This document shows positions 11,338-22,317 of a stretch of DNA of 64,000 nucleotides, one piece after another. The DNA comes from Choanephora cucurbitarum (Eukaryota > Mucoromycota > Mucoromycetes > Mucorales > Choanephoraceae), in assembly GCA_025331435.1 (NCBI GenBank), contig JAIWNI010000031.1:62001-126000 (forward strand). Reading direction: 5' to 3'. Under the pieces are notes generated by a model. That model was not told the DNA's origin. It ran no database searches and was given only the letters and a program-made list of their open reading frames with translations. Numbering within the stretch: position 1 is the stretch's first letter; each line of letters begins with the position of its first letter. Made by a program: the position numbers and the translations under genes.

Positions 11338-13659
11338 TTAATTCACCTTCAGAATAAAATAGACAGATAATGGTAGACAGAATACAATCAGAATTAAAAA
11401 AGTTGTCAAGGCATGCATTGACTTGGTGATGTGATTTGGAACTAAATCATCTTGCGCTCTGTAAAATGAAAGATAACACCTTTTTCGGTTAGCACCCAAT
11501 AACGGTTCTTTTTCTAAGCTTCGGAGACGACTAGGCCAGAATATCTTGTAAAAAAAAGAACTGAGTATTCTACTCTCTTGATAGTTATAATGCATGTTGT
11601 TCCTCGATTGTTGATCTGCCCATTCATCTTGTTCATCATGGTTTCCATGCGACACGTAGATCATACAGTCACGACAATTAGCTGGATCAGAACGAGAAGA
11701 GGTAGGATGGTCAAAACTACAAACAGAGTCAAATGAGCGCCTGAAATTGCCTTTCTGATACCACGTTGGTCTCAATAGTGACATGTCATGTTTCAGTTGA
11801 AAGGTAGGCATAGACAAAGTCTTATGTTGTTGCTTGCTGCTACTACTAGTACCATCGTCAGATTCGCTGTCATTCTCAAAGCATGTGACAATTGTAGATA
11901 CAGTAGCTGAACTAGAAGCTCTATCATGATATAATGTGCTGCTGCTTCTTCTACTACTTGTTGGTCTTGTGCTGCTTGCATTTGATATTTCAGAAAAATG
12001 TCTATCTAGCCAATTGTTGTTGTTAAACTCAAACAGCTCTGATGGAAGGCCAAACCAGTATGGTAGTCGGTCTACTTGATCTGCAAATAGCGTTGCCACA
12101 CCATGCAAATAAATTGAGAAATGGTCTGTGGCATAAAGCAGTCGGTTCTCTACCATCCGCATTAAAGTATGATACAATTTGCTGTCTTCTTCTAATTCGC
12201 CATGTACTTGAACAACACAATAAGGAAAACGAGTTGCTCCAGGTAATGCGGACGAGCTGGATGAAACTTCAGACTGTGGCATACGCATCATTGTGATGTC
12301 TGTATCAATTGTGATAAATACTGATTGACCTTGAGAGGCATAAACAATGCGATTTTGTGTGACATGAAGTACTGAGCAATGCATACAAAAAAACAGACTA
12401 AGATGACAAATTCAATAAGGTTTTAATACCGTATTGTTTACCTGGTTTTCTAGATGTCTTGCGCATCTCGTCCTCCCATTGTATATAGTCTTGTTTCATT
12501 TCATTCTTGGAAGAACCTTCTACAATTTGCTTTTCTTTGGAGTACTCCATGAAAGGGTCATTGAGCACCTCATCAATAGAATAAGCACCCTGAATCCAAT
12601 CATTCAGGTTTTTCTGTTCAATTTGTATTCTCTTATCAATGCAGTATTCATGAGCGTCTTGTGCTACACGGTGTATTTTATGCTCCAATGCATAGAATTT
12701 TGGTACTTCCGCCTTGTCCGAAGCAAAGGCCCTTGAGCGAGAAAGTGTCGCTGTTGTGTTTGCTTGGCTTGATTGAATGGTATCGATAAGCTCTAAATTG
12801 TGATGGTAATCTTCCAACAAATCTGTATCCAAATAAACGGTTGACACAATAGGTTTTCTGCCTGATTGTTGATCTAAGGGATATTTTATTTGCATCTTTG
12901 CACCAGCACAAACGATAGGATTCTCCACAAAGAATGTTTCCTTTGAAAGCAACAGAATAAGCTCCAACAAGTGAGAAGGATGGACCCAATACTTCTTGGC
13001 AACTGTTTGACAGTTCTTGGCATCAGTTTGGTTTGATGGTGAAGTTTGAATAACATTTTTTAGATAGGCATCCAGAGGAGAGTAACTATTGTTTATCAAA
13101 AGTTGATTTGCGTTGATGGCTAGTTCATGCACAGCTCGACTGGCATCATCCCAGAAATAATTCTTAAAATAAGGTGACTTTGAACGAGCATCGTACGTGC
13201 TTTTCTCATAGAGTCGATCGTGCAGCATAAACAAATGTAATAAGCCACGATAATTTAGTTTTAAGAACTGATGTAGGTGATAAATGTCTGTTGAAATTGT
13301 CTCAAAGGAATCATAGGAGCCGTTGTTCGTCTGTTGAAAGGCCTTTTGAATCTCTTCTCTTTTGCTTAGATAGAATTGATGCAGCTGAAAGAAAGAGGGA
13401 GAGAAATTCATTCAATAAACTGTGCGTTTTCCAAATAAAGTTGAATTACCTTGTCCCATTCTGCTTGTAACCTTTGTGCCCATAGGTTATCTATCACTGT
13501 AGTCTTGAGGTCTATATAATTGATATAAAAGATTTGCCATGGTAGGTAGAGATTCTCTATCCAATCTTCCTCACAAGAGATTGGTTGATCAATCAATGAA
13601 AGCAAGTCCTGGCTTTCTGGTAAGGGCATCCAATAGATTGGAAAGTTAGTTTGGTTCAT
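11338..13659 (-). CDS. divergent SPX/VTC-domain protein (vacuolar transporter chaperone-like)
   Basis: VTC complexes make polyphosphate from ATP and move it into the vacuole; SPX domains sense inositol pyrophosphates. Three exons (13659-13450, 13384-12442, 12371-11338) give 728 residues. Residues about 20-180 resemble the later helices of an SPX domain (QFYLSKREEIQKAFQ, EIYxLxxFLKLNYRG-like DIYHLHQFLKLNYRG), but the usual MKFGK-type first helix is absent. A VTC fold follows: YLDTDLLEDY strand, SRSR, ALEHKI, TQNRIVYAS, ITIDTDITMM, ATRFPYCVVQVHGE and HGVATLFADQVDRLPYW. A Ser-rich linker comes next, then one clear C-terminal membrane helix (LTTFLILIVFCLPLSVYFIL), where yeast VTC subunits have three. 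Several active-site positions look substituted, so a regulatory subunit is more likely than a polymerase. Family call firm, role inferred. Confidence 0.78.
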
Positions 13660-14666
13660 TGCTTTAGTGTTTAGAATGAAAGAAGAAGAGAAAGTTTGTG
13701 AAAATGAAAAAGAAGCGTTTGAATATGTTCGCTTGTTTCCCCTTTTTCTATATCCTTTTAATATCGATATATCTAGTGGATAAACAAATACACCATTTCG
13801 GGAAATAGATTGTGCACCGGCTGAAACGAGTTGAAAGAAGTTAAAAATAAGAAGACTGCATGCCTAAGGAATAAGGCTTGCTCAATTTCTTGTGCCAGGT
13901 TAAAGCATTGAGCTATCCTAGGAGAAATCAATTTTTTTTTTGGTTCTAACATCATTGCAATACTGACTTGAAACAATGATGACATCCTGAGAGATCCTTT
14001 AAATAGACACTACATAATCATTCACTGTTTTCAATTAAGAAAAATAAAGTCTTCTTCTTTCAAAAGTTCCTCAGCTGACACATATTCTTTTCAATATGAT
14101 TTGAGGCATATATAGCATCACTGTTCACACTAGAACATTAGACACATTTTGCTCACATGTCGACTAGACTTATTCTGAAATATCAAATTTGAATTGAAAC
14201 ATATTCGAGCACTAGAAGCAGCTTTGAACCTGTCTATTGTACTTGCTAGAACAATAAAAAAGGAATCTCAATAACAATCAATATACTAATGTAACTTATA
14301 CAACTGTGTTGAAGTTCGTTTAAAAAGGAATGTTACATTAGGGCAATTCCTTGTAGAGAAAGGCTACCTGCCCTTAAGCATAGAGATAGAAGAAGAAAAA
14401 GCTAGGAACATTAGGTTGCTCTTCCATAAGGCTGTTTTTTATTTACTGCCACGACTATCTGAATGATAATGAAGATACCATGAAAACTAGTCAAACACTT
14501 AAACGATACTAATTGCCTCAATGATTTTAATGCTGTCTTCTGCTAACGGCTTACTTTAGCCAATCAAAAGTATTGATTTTGTTGATTTCGTTTTACCTTT
14601 TTGTGCCCTAATTTTTTTTTTCATTCAACTCCATCTCTCTTTCTTTCTTTCTGTAACATATACACG
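13660..14666. other. intergenic, shared upstream region of VTC-like and DID2 genes
   Basis: About 1 kb between divergent genes. It is AT-rich with a T-run and CT-rich stretch just before the DID2 start. A 70-codon minus ORF at 13773-13985 lacks homology I recognise and is judged to be chance. No RNA gene or repeat was seen. Confidence 0.5.
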
Positions 14667-15610
14667 ATGAATGGCTTAGAAAGTAAATAGAATAAACTTA
14701 TACAGTTCAATATATACATATAGATGCTTAGAGATGAATGTTGGCATTTATTAATATACTTTATATTTTATAATAGACCAACTTTTTCAACTTAAGGTAG
14801 AACTAAACTTTAGCAATAAAAGACAGAAAACGATAAGGAAAATAAGTGAAAGAGAACTTAACCCTTCTGTGTAAAAAAAAAAAAGTTTACAGCCAAGCAG
14901 TTAAACAAGCAATCTAAGCGATGTCAAAAAGACGAAACTACTGAGAAGAACAAGCTAAAGAAAGCTATACAGGACGGTAATATGGAAGGTGCTCGCATAT
15001 ATGCTTCAAACGCTATCCGAAAGAAAAACGAAGCTCTCAATCTACTTAAACTATCCTCTCGTATTGATGCTGTAGCCAGTAGAGTACAAACAGCTATCAC
15101 AATGAGAAAGGTACGTTTTTAGACTGACGTCACGAGCATTTGTTGACACACGCGCTTACATGAAACAAAAAGGTATCCAACTCAATGGCTCAAGTTGTGC
15201 GAGGTATGGGTAGAGCAATGGAAACAATGAACTTGGAGCAGGTAACAAGAGAAAGGAGATTAGAGAGCAAACTATATACAAAAAGAGGAGGAAAAAGGAG
15301 GGAAGTGCCTAAGGCTAACAATCCATCTTAGATATCCATGGTAATGGACAAGTTCGAATCACAATTTGAAGACCTCGATGTTCAAACGGGTTATATGGAA
15401 GGAGCTATGGCTGGTACTACAACATTGAATACGCCTCAAGATGAGGTTGATTCACTTATGCACCAAGTAGCTGATGAGCATGGATTGGAACTGAACGATG
15501 CTCTAAATGAACTCGAACCAAGCAAAGTGTTGAATGAGCCTAAACAGAAAGAAAAGGAAAGAGACGAAGATAGATTACTCACTGAAAGATTGAAGGCATT
15601 GAGACAATAA
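14667..15610 (+). CDS. DID2: ESCRT-III protein Did2/CHMP1
   Basis: Did2/CHMP1 is a late ESCRT-III subunit that recruits the Vps4 AAA-ATPase through Ist1 and Vta1 to recycle ESCRT-III at endosomes. Five exons (14667-14682, 14777-14796, 14886-15110, 15173-15241, 15332-15610) give 202 residues, matching the yeast protein's length. The first two exons are only 16 and 20 nt and together encode MNGLENQLFQLK, which aligns with the conserved ENTLFQLKFT start, supporting the split. The core reads [33 protein letters not shown] and [20 protein letters not shown]. The C-terminus [13 protein letters not shown] is a canonical MIM1 motif for binding MIT domains. A perfect CRE-like TGACGTCA lies in the third intron (15125-15132), probably by chance. 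Confidence 0.93.
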
Positions 15611-15899
15611 AAAAAAAGAATTCAAATGATAGGCTCCAAATATGACATTTCTTTTTGGTATAAGGAGCACACTATATACACTCACGCACACACTTTATGT
15701 TGACAAATTTATATGTGCTCCTTGCAATTCTTTGGCCTATTGTTGTCATTGTCTTACACCAAATAATGCCTATTAGACTCTCTTATTTTTTCTTTATTAA
15801 GACGGGTTTATATAAAAAGCTACCCTGCATTGTGTACCTTATTTCTTCTTCTTTTCTCTCTCTCTTTTTCTTTCCCTATCTTTACCTGTATATTCTAAA

Positions 15900-16496
15900 A
15901 TGGCCTGCGAAGATAACCTCAACTCAAATCAAAGATGGTCACCTATCTTTCAAATGGAATCTGTTGATATGTTCAAAGCATCATTACTAGATCAATTCGA
16001 CAAAAACGCATATATGCTAAATTCTCGCCTCTCTTTCTGTTCCTATGATAGTCAAGAAGTAAATACTCTAAAGAAGTTCTTTTTGATGAACACTGTTGAA
16101 CTTATCATGATTCAATTGTAGGAAGATACCAATAGTTCCATTCAGGATCATGAAAAACCAGAAAATAACTCTTCTGTTTCTTCTCCGCAAGAATCCATAC
16201 ATGATGATAAAGTTAAGGAACAAGATCACTCGACTGCTAATGAAACGCTATCCCCTCCTGCACAACATCTTTTACAGCCTCAGAAGAAAAGAGGCCTGTT
16301 GCACAAGTCTTCAACTTTCTTTAGTGAGAAAGTGATGGGACACAGACAAGTTAAGGTGGAAATGGAAGCGGAATCAAATCTGGACACGAGAATGACATCC
16401 AGCCCTGGGGCGGTTGCTCAAGAATTAATTGTGATGGATTCGGTAGAGCCAAAGAAACGTGCTCATTGGCTGAAACGGTTGTTTATGCGAGATTAG
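15900..16496 (+). CDS. hypothetical Ser/acid-rich small protein
   Basis: I do not recognise this gene. Two exons (15900-16058 and 16122-16496) join in phase to 177 residues; the intron has GTAAAT and TTGTAG ends. The start MACEDNLNSNQR sits in a good AAAATGG context after a pyrimidine-rich leader. The middle (residues 55-105) is low-complexity and rich in Ser, Asn, Glu and Asp; a basic patch PQKKRGLLHKSSTFFSEK follows, and the protein ends with KKRAHWLKRLFMRD, a basic amphipathic tail. No signal peptide or membrane helix is seen. It lies 290 bp downstream of DID2 on the same strand. The consistent splice and full-length reading frame suggest a real gene, but function is unknown. Confidence 0.6.
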
Positions 16497-18106
16497 TCCT
16501 TTCGATCCTTTCTGTTTGTGCATCCTTAGAGAGAGAGAGAGTAATCAAATTGCACATAAAGAATAAACATTCTTTTGCACATCTTTTTTTTTTTTAAGGA
16601 GAACATCAATATTGGCTTTTTTTTTCTCTGAAAAATAAAGGGATTGTATCTATGCGTATCGGCTGAATGAATCTTTGTCATTGCTAAACTTATCTTCAGT
16701 AATTAAAATTACTAAAGAAAAGTTCTATTCGGCACATGATGTTGTGGCAATAGTCGGCTTTGTTACTTGGTTCGTAAAGAAAGACTTGTTTTTTTTCTTG
16801 GGTGGATCCTAGACCTAACCTCCCCCCTCTTAGTTTATATGACACTTTTATTATTTTTTCTTTCTATTTTTGAAATAAGCATCCTAGAATCTCCTCCTGT
16901 TAACCCTACCTCAATTCACAAAACATCATAATATGGAAACCCATATAATCAATTGTATTATTAGTCATTGTACATGACTTATTTAAAAGAAAATGAAATA
17001 ACCCAATGGTCGTCCTATGCATACTTTGCAGTTTGATAATATCAAAATATGCTCTATGAGTAAGAGAGAGGGAGAGAGAAACAAAGGGAAATGTCTGTAA
17101 GCCGTAATTACGGCTGAGCAGTGACGATTGATTGCATTAAAATTTGTTTATAAACACTTATGCTAGATTTCAGATGTTCTTTTGAAAGATCATGGAAACG
17201 CTATTGCCCGTACGGATGTCTAAAAATACAGGGTCAATTGAATTATGAAGCCTTACAATATAGAAAAACCCACATGGCAAAACCCTATAGTCTTAAGGCT
17301 TGAAGGCACGTTAGCCTGATAAATCAAGTAATTTCAGTACAATATGCATATCAAACCTGTCTTAATGTCATTTGTAATTAGGAGAAAGCTTGAAATTAGT
17401 GGCAAGCCAGCTAAAACCAGCAAACAATCTATTGATGTCTCTTTTCCTCTTTATTTAAAAAAAAAGAATTGATTTGCAATTCAAACGGCTGTCTCAGACT
17501 CAATTATACACCTAATGTCTTACAGTACTCAGATGATAGCCTGAAGTCTTTAGTTCTTTACCTTGGAACTCAACTAAGGACTACTGCTCCGAAAGAAAAC
17601 GCTTCCTTTATGCTCTTACTGCTTGCTGGAACTCCTTTTTGAAAATTAAGTTAATGTACCTATTTGTATAGGTGCAAATGCATTTGATCGATTCTTTTTT
17701 TTTTTGCAAGATAAAGAGACAGATAAAGTCATTTGGACTAATACCTGTTTTTCAATAGAAACTGACAATTGATTACACAAACGAGAGGAGCTTTGTGATA
17801 CTCTGGATCTGTCAGATCTTAATCTCTTTTTTTTTTCGCCTCCAAAGGAAGGAGGAAAGGAGAAGGAGAGAGAGAGAGGGGGGGGGAGACGGGGAAATAT
17901 GTCCTTTTCTGTTAGTCTTCTTGCGAAAATATGATCTCAAGCAAGCAAGCAGCCAGCTTCTTTTACTCTCAAGATACCTTCTCTTGAAATAACAAAGAAA
18001 AGGATGTTTTTTTTTTGTTTGTTTTGTGTATAAAAAAGGGGGGATGAAAAATAAAACCACGCGAATAGAATTTTTTTCGATTTTTTTTTTACTTCCACTC
18101 TTCATA
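16497..18106. other. intergenic region upstream of RanGAP gene
   Basis: About 1.6 kb without a supportable ORF. It contains many T-runs, a GA-rich tract followed by a nine-G run at 17879-17887, and a perfect 16-bp palindrome at 17100-17115 (listed separately). The 100 bp before the RanGAP ATG are T-rich, as in many leaders of this window. Confidence 0.5.
17100..17115. repeat. perfect 16-bp palindrome
   Basis: The sequence AGCCGTAATTACGGCT is its own reverse complement. It stands alone in AT-rich intergenic DNA about 1 kb upstream of the RanGAP start. It could be a dimeric transcription-factor site or chance; nothing else here decides. Confidence 0.6.
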
Positions 18107-19382
18107 ATGAGCACACCTATTAACGAATACACTCTTGAAAACAACACTGTCTTTTCCATTGTCGGAAAAGGTCTCAAGCTTAACACAGCTGCTGATGTTC
18201 AAGAGTTTGTTGACACAATCAGCCAAATGGACAATCTTCAAGTCATCAAGCTTAGCGGTAACACCCTCGGTGTCGAAGCCAGTCAAGCCTTGGGTGAAGC
18301 TCTCAAGACAAAAACCCACTTGAAGGTATGAACTGATAATATCCTATAACCATTGTCCTGTCTAACGTAACTTATAGCAAGCTCTCTTGTCTGACATCTT
18401 CACAGGCCGTTTGTTAGATGAAATCCCTCTTGCTCTTAAAGCTTTGTGTGATGCCTTTGAACAAGTCGATTTGCTTGAACTTGACTTGTCTGACAACGCT
18501 TTCGGCCCTGCTGGTGCTCGTCCTTTGATTGACTTTTTGTCCAACACCAAGACCCTTCACACCCTTCGTCTTAACAACAACGGTCTTGGTTTAGGTGGCG
18601 GTGCTATGGTTGCTCAAGCCCTTCAAGCATGTGCCGATAATGCTAAGGCTGAAAACCGTGCCAGTCCTCTTCGTACCATTATCTGTGGTCGTAACCGTCT
18701 TGAAGATGGCTCTTCTCAAGCCTTGGCTCGTGCCTTTTCATCTCACGGTACTTTGGAAGTTGTCCGTATGCCTCAAAACGGTATTCGTCCCGATGGTATT
18801 CGTACTATTGTTCAAGGTTTGCGCGACTGTAAGAATTTGAAGCACCTTGATTTGCAAGACAACACATTCACCGTTAAGGGTTCTAAGGCTTTGGCTGCTG
18901 CTTTGCCTAGCTGGCCTCAGCTTGAGATTTTGAATGTATCTGACTGTCTGTTGAGCAGACGTGGTGGTATTGCTGTCTTTGAGGCACTTGCTCGTGGAGA
19001 AAACAAGCAAATCAAGGAATTATTGTTGCAATACAATGAAATTCAAGCTGATGGTATTGATATCTTGGCCAAGGCTATCAAGTCTCACTTGAACGTGCTT
19101 GAGAAGCTTGAATTAAACGGTAACCGATTTGAAGAAGATGCTGAAGTAGTTGAGGTCTTGAAGGAAGCTCTTGCTACTTGGGATCATGAAGATGCTTTGG
19201 ATGAATTAGACGATATGGAAGAAATTGATAGTGATGAGGAAGAAGAGGAAGAGGAAGACGAAGACGAAGAAGAGGAACTTGTTAAGGAAGCTGAAGAGGC
19301 TGAATCTAGAGAACCTACTACTAAATTAGAAGCCAAGGAAGGCGATGAATTGGCTGAACAATTGAGCAAGACTCATATTTAA
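18107..19382 (+). CDS. RNA1: Ran GTPase-activating protein (RanGAP / Rna1)
   Basis: Stimulates GTP hydrolysis by Ran in the cytoplasm, keeping the RanGTP gradient that drives nuclear import and export. Two exons (18107-18325, 18378-19382) encode 407 residues, close to fission yeast Rna1 (386). Eleven or so leucine-rich repeats of the RNI type run through residues 25-340, for example LDLSDNAFGPAGARPLIDFL and LRLNNNGLGLGGGAM. The ICGRNRLEDGS segment contains the loop that supplies the catalytic Arg finger region (the R in GRNRLEDGS). A strongly acidic C-terminal tail (about residues 345-385) is typical of RanGAPs. The start MSTPINEY follows a T-rich leader. Codon use is C/T-ending and biased, suggesting good expression. 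Confidence 0.93.
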
Positions 19383-19413
19383 AATGTATAACAACCTGAT
19401 ACAAACTCATCTA

Positions 19414-19454
19414 TACATACATACACACACACATTTATATATACATACACACAC
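19414..19454 (+). repeat. TA/CA microsatellite in RanGAP 3' region
   Basis: Alternating CA and TA dinucleotides with short ATAC units, starting about 30 bp after the RanGAP stop. It lies in the 305-bp space between converging RanGAP and PPN1 and presumably in the 3' UTR. Confidence 0.7.
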
Positions 19455-19686
19455 TATTTCCATATATAGTATACTTATTTTATATCTTGTACCTTCCTCT
19501 TTTTTTTTTAAAAAAAAAAGAATGACATGCAATCCTTTTTCTAACAATTGAGGATTAAATATGAAATTTTGTTACAAGCTGACGTACAAACATAAATAGT
19601 GTTATAAAGAAAATTGACTGAAATAAAGTTTAATTTTTCTAGAAGGTATATATACATGGCTGTATAAAGACAGAGAAGGGGGGGAA

Positions 19687-21369
19687 TTAGAACTTGTGTG
19701 TTTTTACAAGCATATGGTTTCGATAAGTAGCCCATAGTCTGGCTCCTTCAGGCGTTGGTTCTACCATAGCTTTGGCTAATTGAAAGTAAGACTCAGCTGA
19801 TAAGTCCTCCATTCCATACGCTTCTTGAGTGGAATATTCCAATTCATACTGTAGGGGACCTTTTTGGTGAGGTGCATTCCATTTACTGAGATCAGCAAAG
19901 TACTGCTCATAGCCTAAAAGAGTTCCGTATGGTTTCGCACTATGCTTCTGCTTCTTTTCATATTGATAGATACGGATTGATGGGTTATAGACAGGCAAAA
20001 CGGAAGGCGATACTTGAACTACAGTAAAGGGCGATCGAGGCTCATCTGGCGAACCATGCTTATCTTCACGAGGTGGTTCGATCTCTTCATACATAGTGTG
20101 TAGCCAGTCAACATAAGCGTTAATATTGCGAGTTGTGTGGAACAGGTGATGGTCATCATCACTACCTAAAGTGGTAGCATTGAGTGATTTGGAGGCTGTT
20201 TCTTTGCCATACATCAGGAAATGATCGATATTCATATGAGCAAAGAATTGACCTAGGATTACATCACTGAAATCAGTTGTAATCCGCAGGTAATCTGTTA
20301 GACAGCTTTCTTTGTAGTCTCTAGGAGAAGGAGGGACGTGTCCAATGATATACACCTTGTGCTTGTCATGTCTAGCTTTCTTTAATTGTCCTTCTAGCCA
20401 TACCATCTGTTGAGCAGCAGGGCTTTGAGGATGAAGACAGTTACGTACAGCTTTGTTTCGGTTAAAGAAATACATGGAGTTTAAGGTGATCACTTGAATG
20501 CCTGGAACAGCCTGGATACTAAAGTAACCACCTTGACGGAAAGTAGCCCGCTGATCTGATGGAATCCAGGTTCGCCATAGTCGCTCATAAAACGAAAGCA
20601 GGTCACCATCAACCTCGGGCCCAGCGATTTGATTATGAGGAAATACATCGTTATTACCGAAACTAGGAATAACAGGTATTTTAGCATCCCAGAAAGTATC
20701 CAAGACCATATCCGTGACACGCTGATTAAGATTATATACATCTCGTCGTTTGCGTTTCTCCTTTTTGTCCCAATCATGCCTAAAAAAAAAGGCATTCATG
20801 ATGAGTAACACACAATCAACAAGGATTTGTTTTTATTTCTTACTTTGCATTATCGCCAGTCCAAATGACAAAGTCCAGTTTATCCTTCCAATTTTCTGAA
20901 ATCCAATCGAGCGTTTCTTGCGCTAAGATGACTGGTGCATCGCATTGTGCTCCGACGGCGCCATATTTACCGGCTAGCACAGGCTTCTTCTTGAGTGTCT
21001 GTGAAGGATGAGAGAGACGATGGCAAGATGAAGATGCTGTAGCGCCTTCAAGATAATCTTCGTCTATCTACAATCAATACAGAAGAAGAAAAACAAATAA
21101 AAAAGTCAGTATCATATGTCCTTATTATTTTATTGGGCGCAGCTTACATGCATATCAGTAATATGAAGGAAATAACCGTGCTGTTTCTTTGATTCTGCGG
21201 ATATGTGATGCTGTTGTCCAATATGCCAAGTTGAGTAAGGCACTGAGGATATGCCGAACTGATTCTCGGCCAAGTCAATCATTGTTGGATGTGACCTTGG
21301 ACTCAAATACTGCCAACCCAGTATAATGCAGGAAATGGATACAACAGACAAAGATAATGCCTGTAACAT
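19687..21369 (-). CDS. PPN1: vacuolar endopolyphosphatase (PPN1-like metallophosphoesterase)
   Basis: Cuts long inorganic polyphosphate chains, mainly in the vacuole. Three exons (21369-21148, 21067-20844, 20779-19687) join to 512 residues. An N-terminal signal-anchor helix (residues 5-23, LSLSVVSISCIILGWQYL) predicts a type II membrane protein. The calcineurin-like metal motifs are complete: LHITDMHID (D and H), WTGDNAKHD, FGNNDVFPHN and IGHVPPS. The YEYKK/YEQY stretch and the ELEYST region at the end match the Ppn1 family rather than the shorter sphingomyelinases. Exon 2 carries the GKYGAVGAQCDAP segment typical of the family. Yeast Ppn1 is longer (674 residues), so the C-terminal extension is short here. 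It lies 6 kb from the VTC-like gene. Confidence 0.9.
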
Positions 21370-21948
21370 ATTAACTTGAAGAAATTAAAAAAAAATGGCG
21401 AGATACAGGAAAGAGAGAAAAAAAAGAAAAAAAAAAGAAAAAAAAAAGAGAAAGATGTTTTATATGAATTGTCTGATTTGTTACTTATTTGACAATTAGG
21501 CGATGTAACCTAAAATAAGTACGCATGCGTATGCTCACCCTTCTTTGTCACGGGTTGATTCAATTGATAATCCAATGATCTGATGGCATGTACTCTATAC
21601 TTGTGCCTTATTGGAGAGAGCCTTTGATTGCTCATTCTTTCTACTTCCCTTGTGGTTTCAATAAGGTTGTCATTCACTCTTTCTTTTTTTTTTTTTTTTA
21701 CTTTATTGTGTCATAGTGTCTTTAACAGGTAAGCCTCGTACTTGAAAGTCAGAAAGTTTAAAATGATTCAGACCAATTTGTAAATTCCAGGAACGAGAAT
21801 GAAAATTTCTGAAAGCCACCTTAAAGGAAATCAAGTCGCAAATTTTTCCAATGAGAAAAAAAAATTTTTCAAATTGAGAATAAAAAGGGTCATAAAGTCA
21901 GCAAACTTTTCTGTTTCTTCCTCTCACTTTTTTCTTTTCATAACAAAC
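21370..21948. promoter_or_regulatory. divergent intergenic promoter region, PPN1 / eL22
   Basis: A 579-bp space between divergently transcribed PPN1 and the ribosomal protein gene. It has A-rich tracts at 21385-21455 (reading into PPN1) and a T-run at 21685-21700. The strand next to eL22 ends in a CT-rich leader before ACAAACATGG. No individual factor site can be named with confidence. Confidence 0.4.
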
Positions 21949-22317
21949 ATGGCTCCCGTCAAGACCTCCACCTCTGCTGTCAAGAAGTCCAAGTTCGTCA
22001 TTGACTGCTCTGGCCCTGCCAACGACAAGATCTTCGATGCTGCTGCCTTCGAAAAGTACCTTCACGACCGTATCAAGGTTGATGGCCGTACCAACAACCT
22101 CGGTGAAGCCGTTACCATCTCTCGTTCTGCTGACAACAAGATCACCGTTGTTGCTAACATTGCTTTCTCCAAGCGTTACCTCAAGTACTTGACCAAGAAG
22201 TTCTTGAAGAAGAACCAAATCCGTGACTGGCTCCGTGTCATCGCTACTGACAAGCAAACCTTCGAACTCCGTTACTTCAACATCGCCAACGATGAAGAAG
22301 CCGAAGACGAAGAATAA
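21949..22317 (+). CDS. RPL22: 60S ribosomal protein eL22
   Basis: Structural protein of the large ribosomal subunit. A single exon encodes 122 residues, the usual length. The core [58 protein letters not shown] and [16 protein letters not shown] is diagnostic, and the C-terminus is acidic (EEAEDEE). The start MAPVKTS was taken at ACAAACATGG; the in-frame ATG 50 codons upstream lies in the A-rich leader. Codons are strongly biased to C-ending forms (ATC, TTC, AAC, AAG), unlike neighbours, as expected for a highly translated gene. It is one of only two intact intronless genes here. An AATAAA lies just after the stop. Confidence 0.96.
   Translation: MAPVKTSTSAVKKSKFVIDCSGPANDKIFDAAAFEKYLHDRIKVDGRTNNLGEAVTISRSADNKITVVANIAFSKRYLKYLTKKFLKKNQIRDWLRVIATDKQTFELRYFNIANDEEAEDEE

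Noticed and set aside
13773..13985. 70-codon minus ORF between VTC-like and DID2
   Set aside because: No recognised domain and no coding-like neighbours; consistent with chance in AT-rich DNA.
15125..15132. CRE-like TGACGTCA in a DID2 intron, and another at 49331-49338 in a PP2C intron
   Set aside because: Both are intronic, unrelated to start sites, and eight bases long, so chance is sufficient.
18662..19010. Minus-strand and alternate-frame ORFs across RanGAP
   Set aside because: They mirror the leucine-rich repeat codons of RNA1 and have no independent support.
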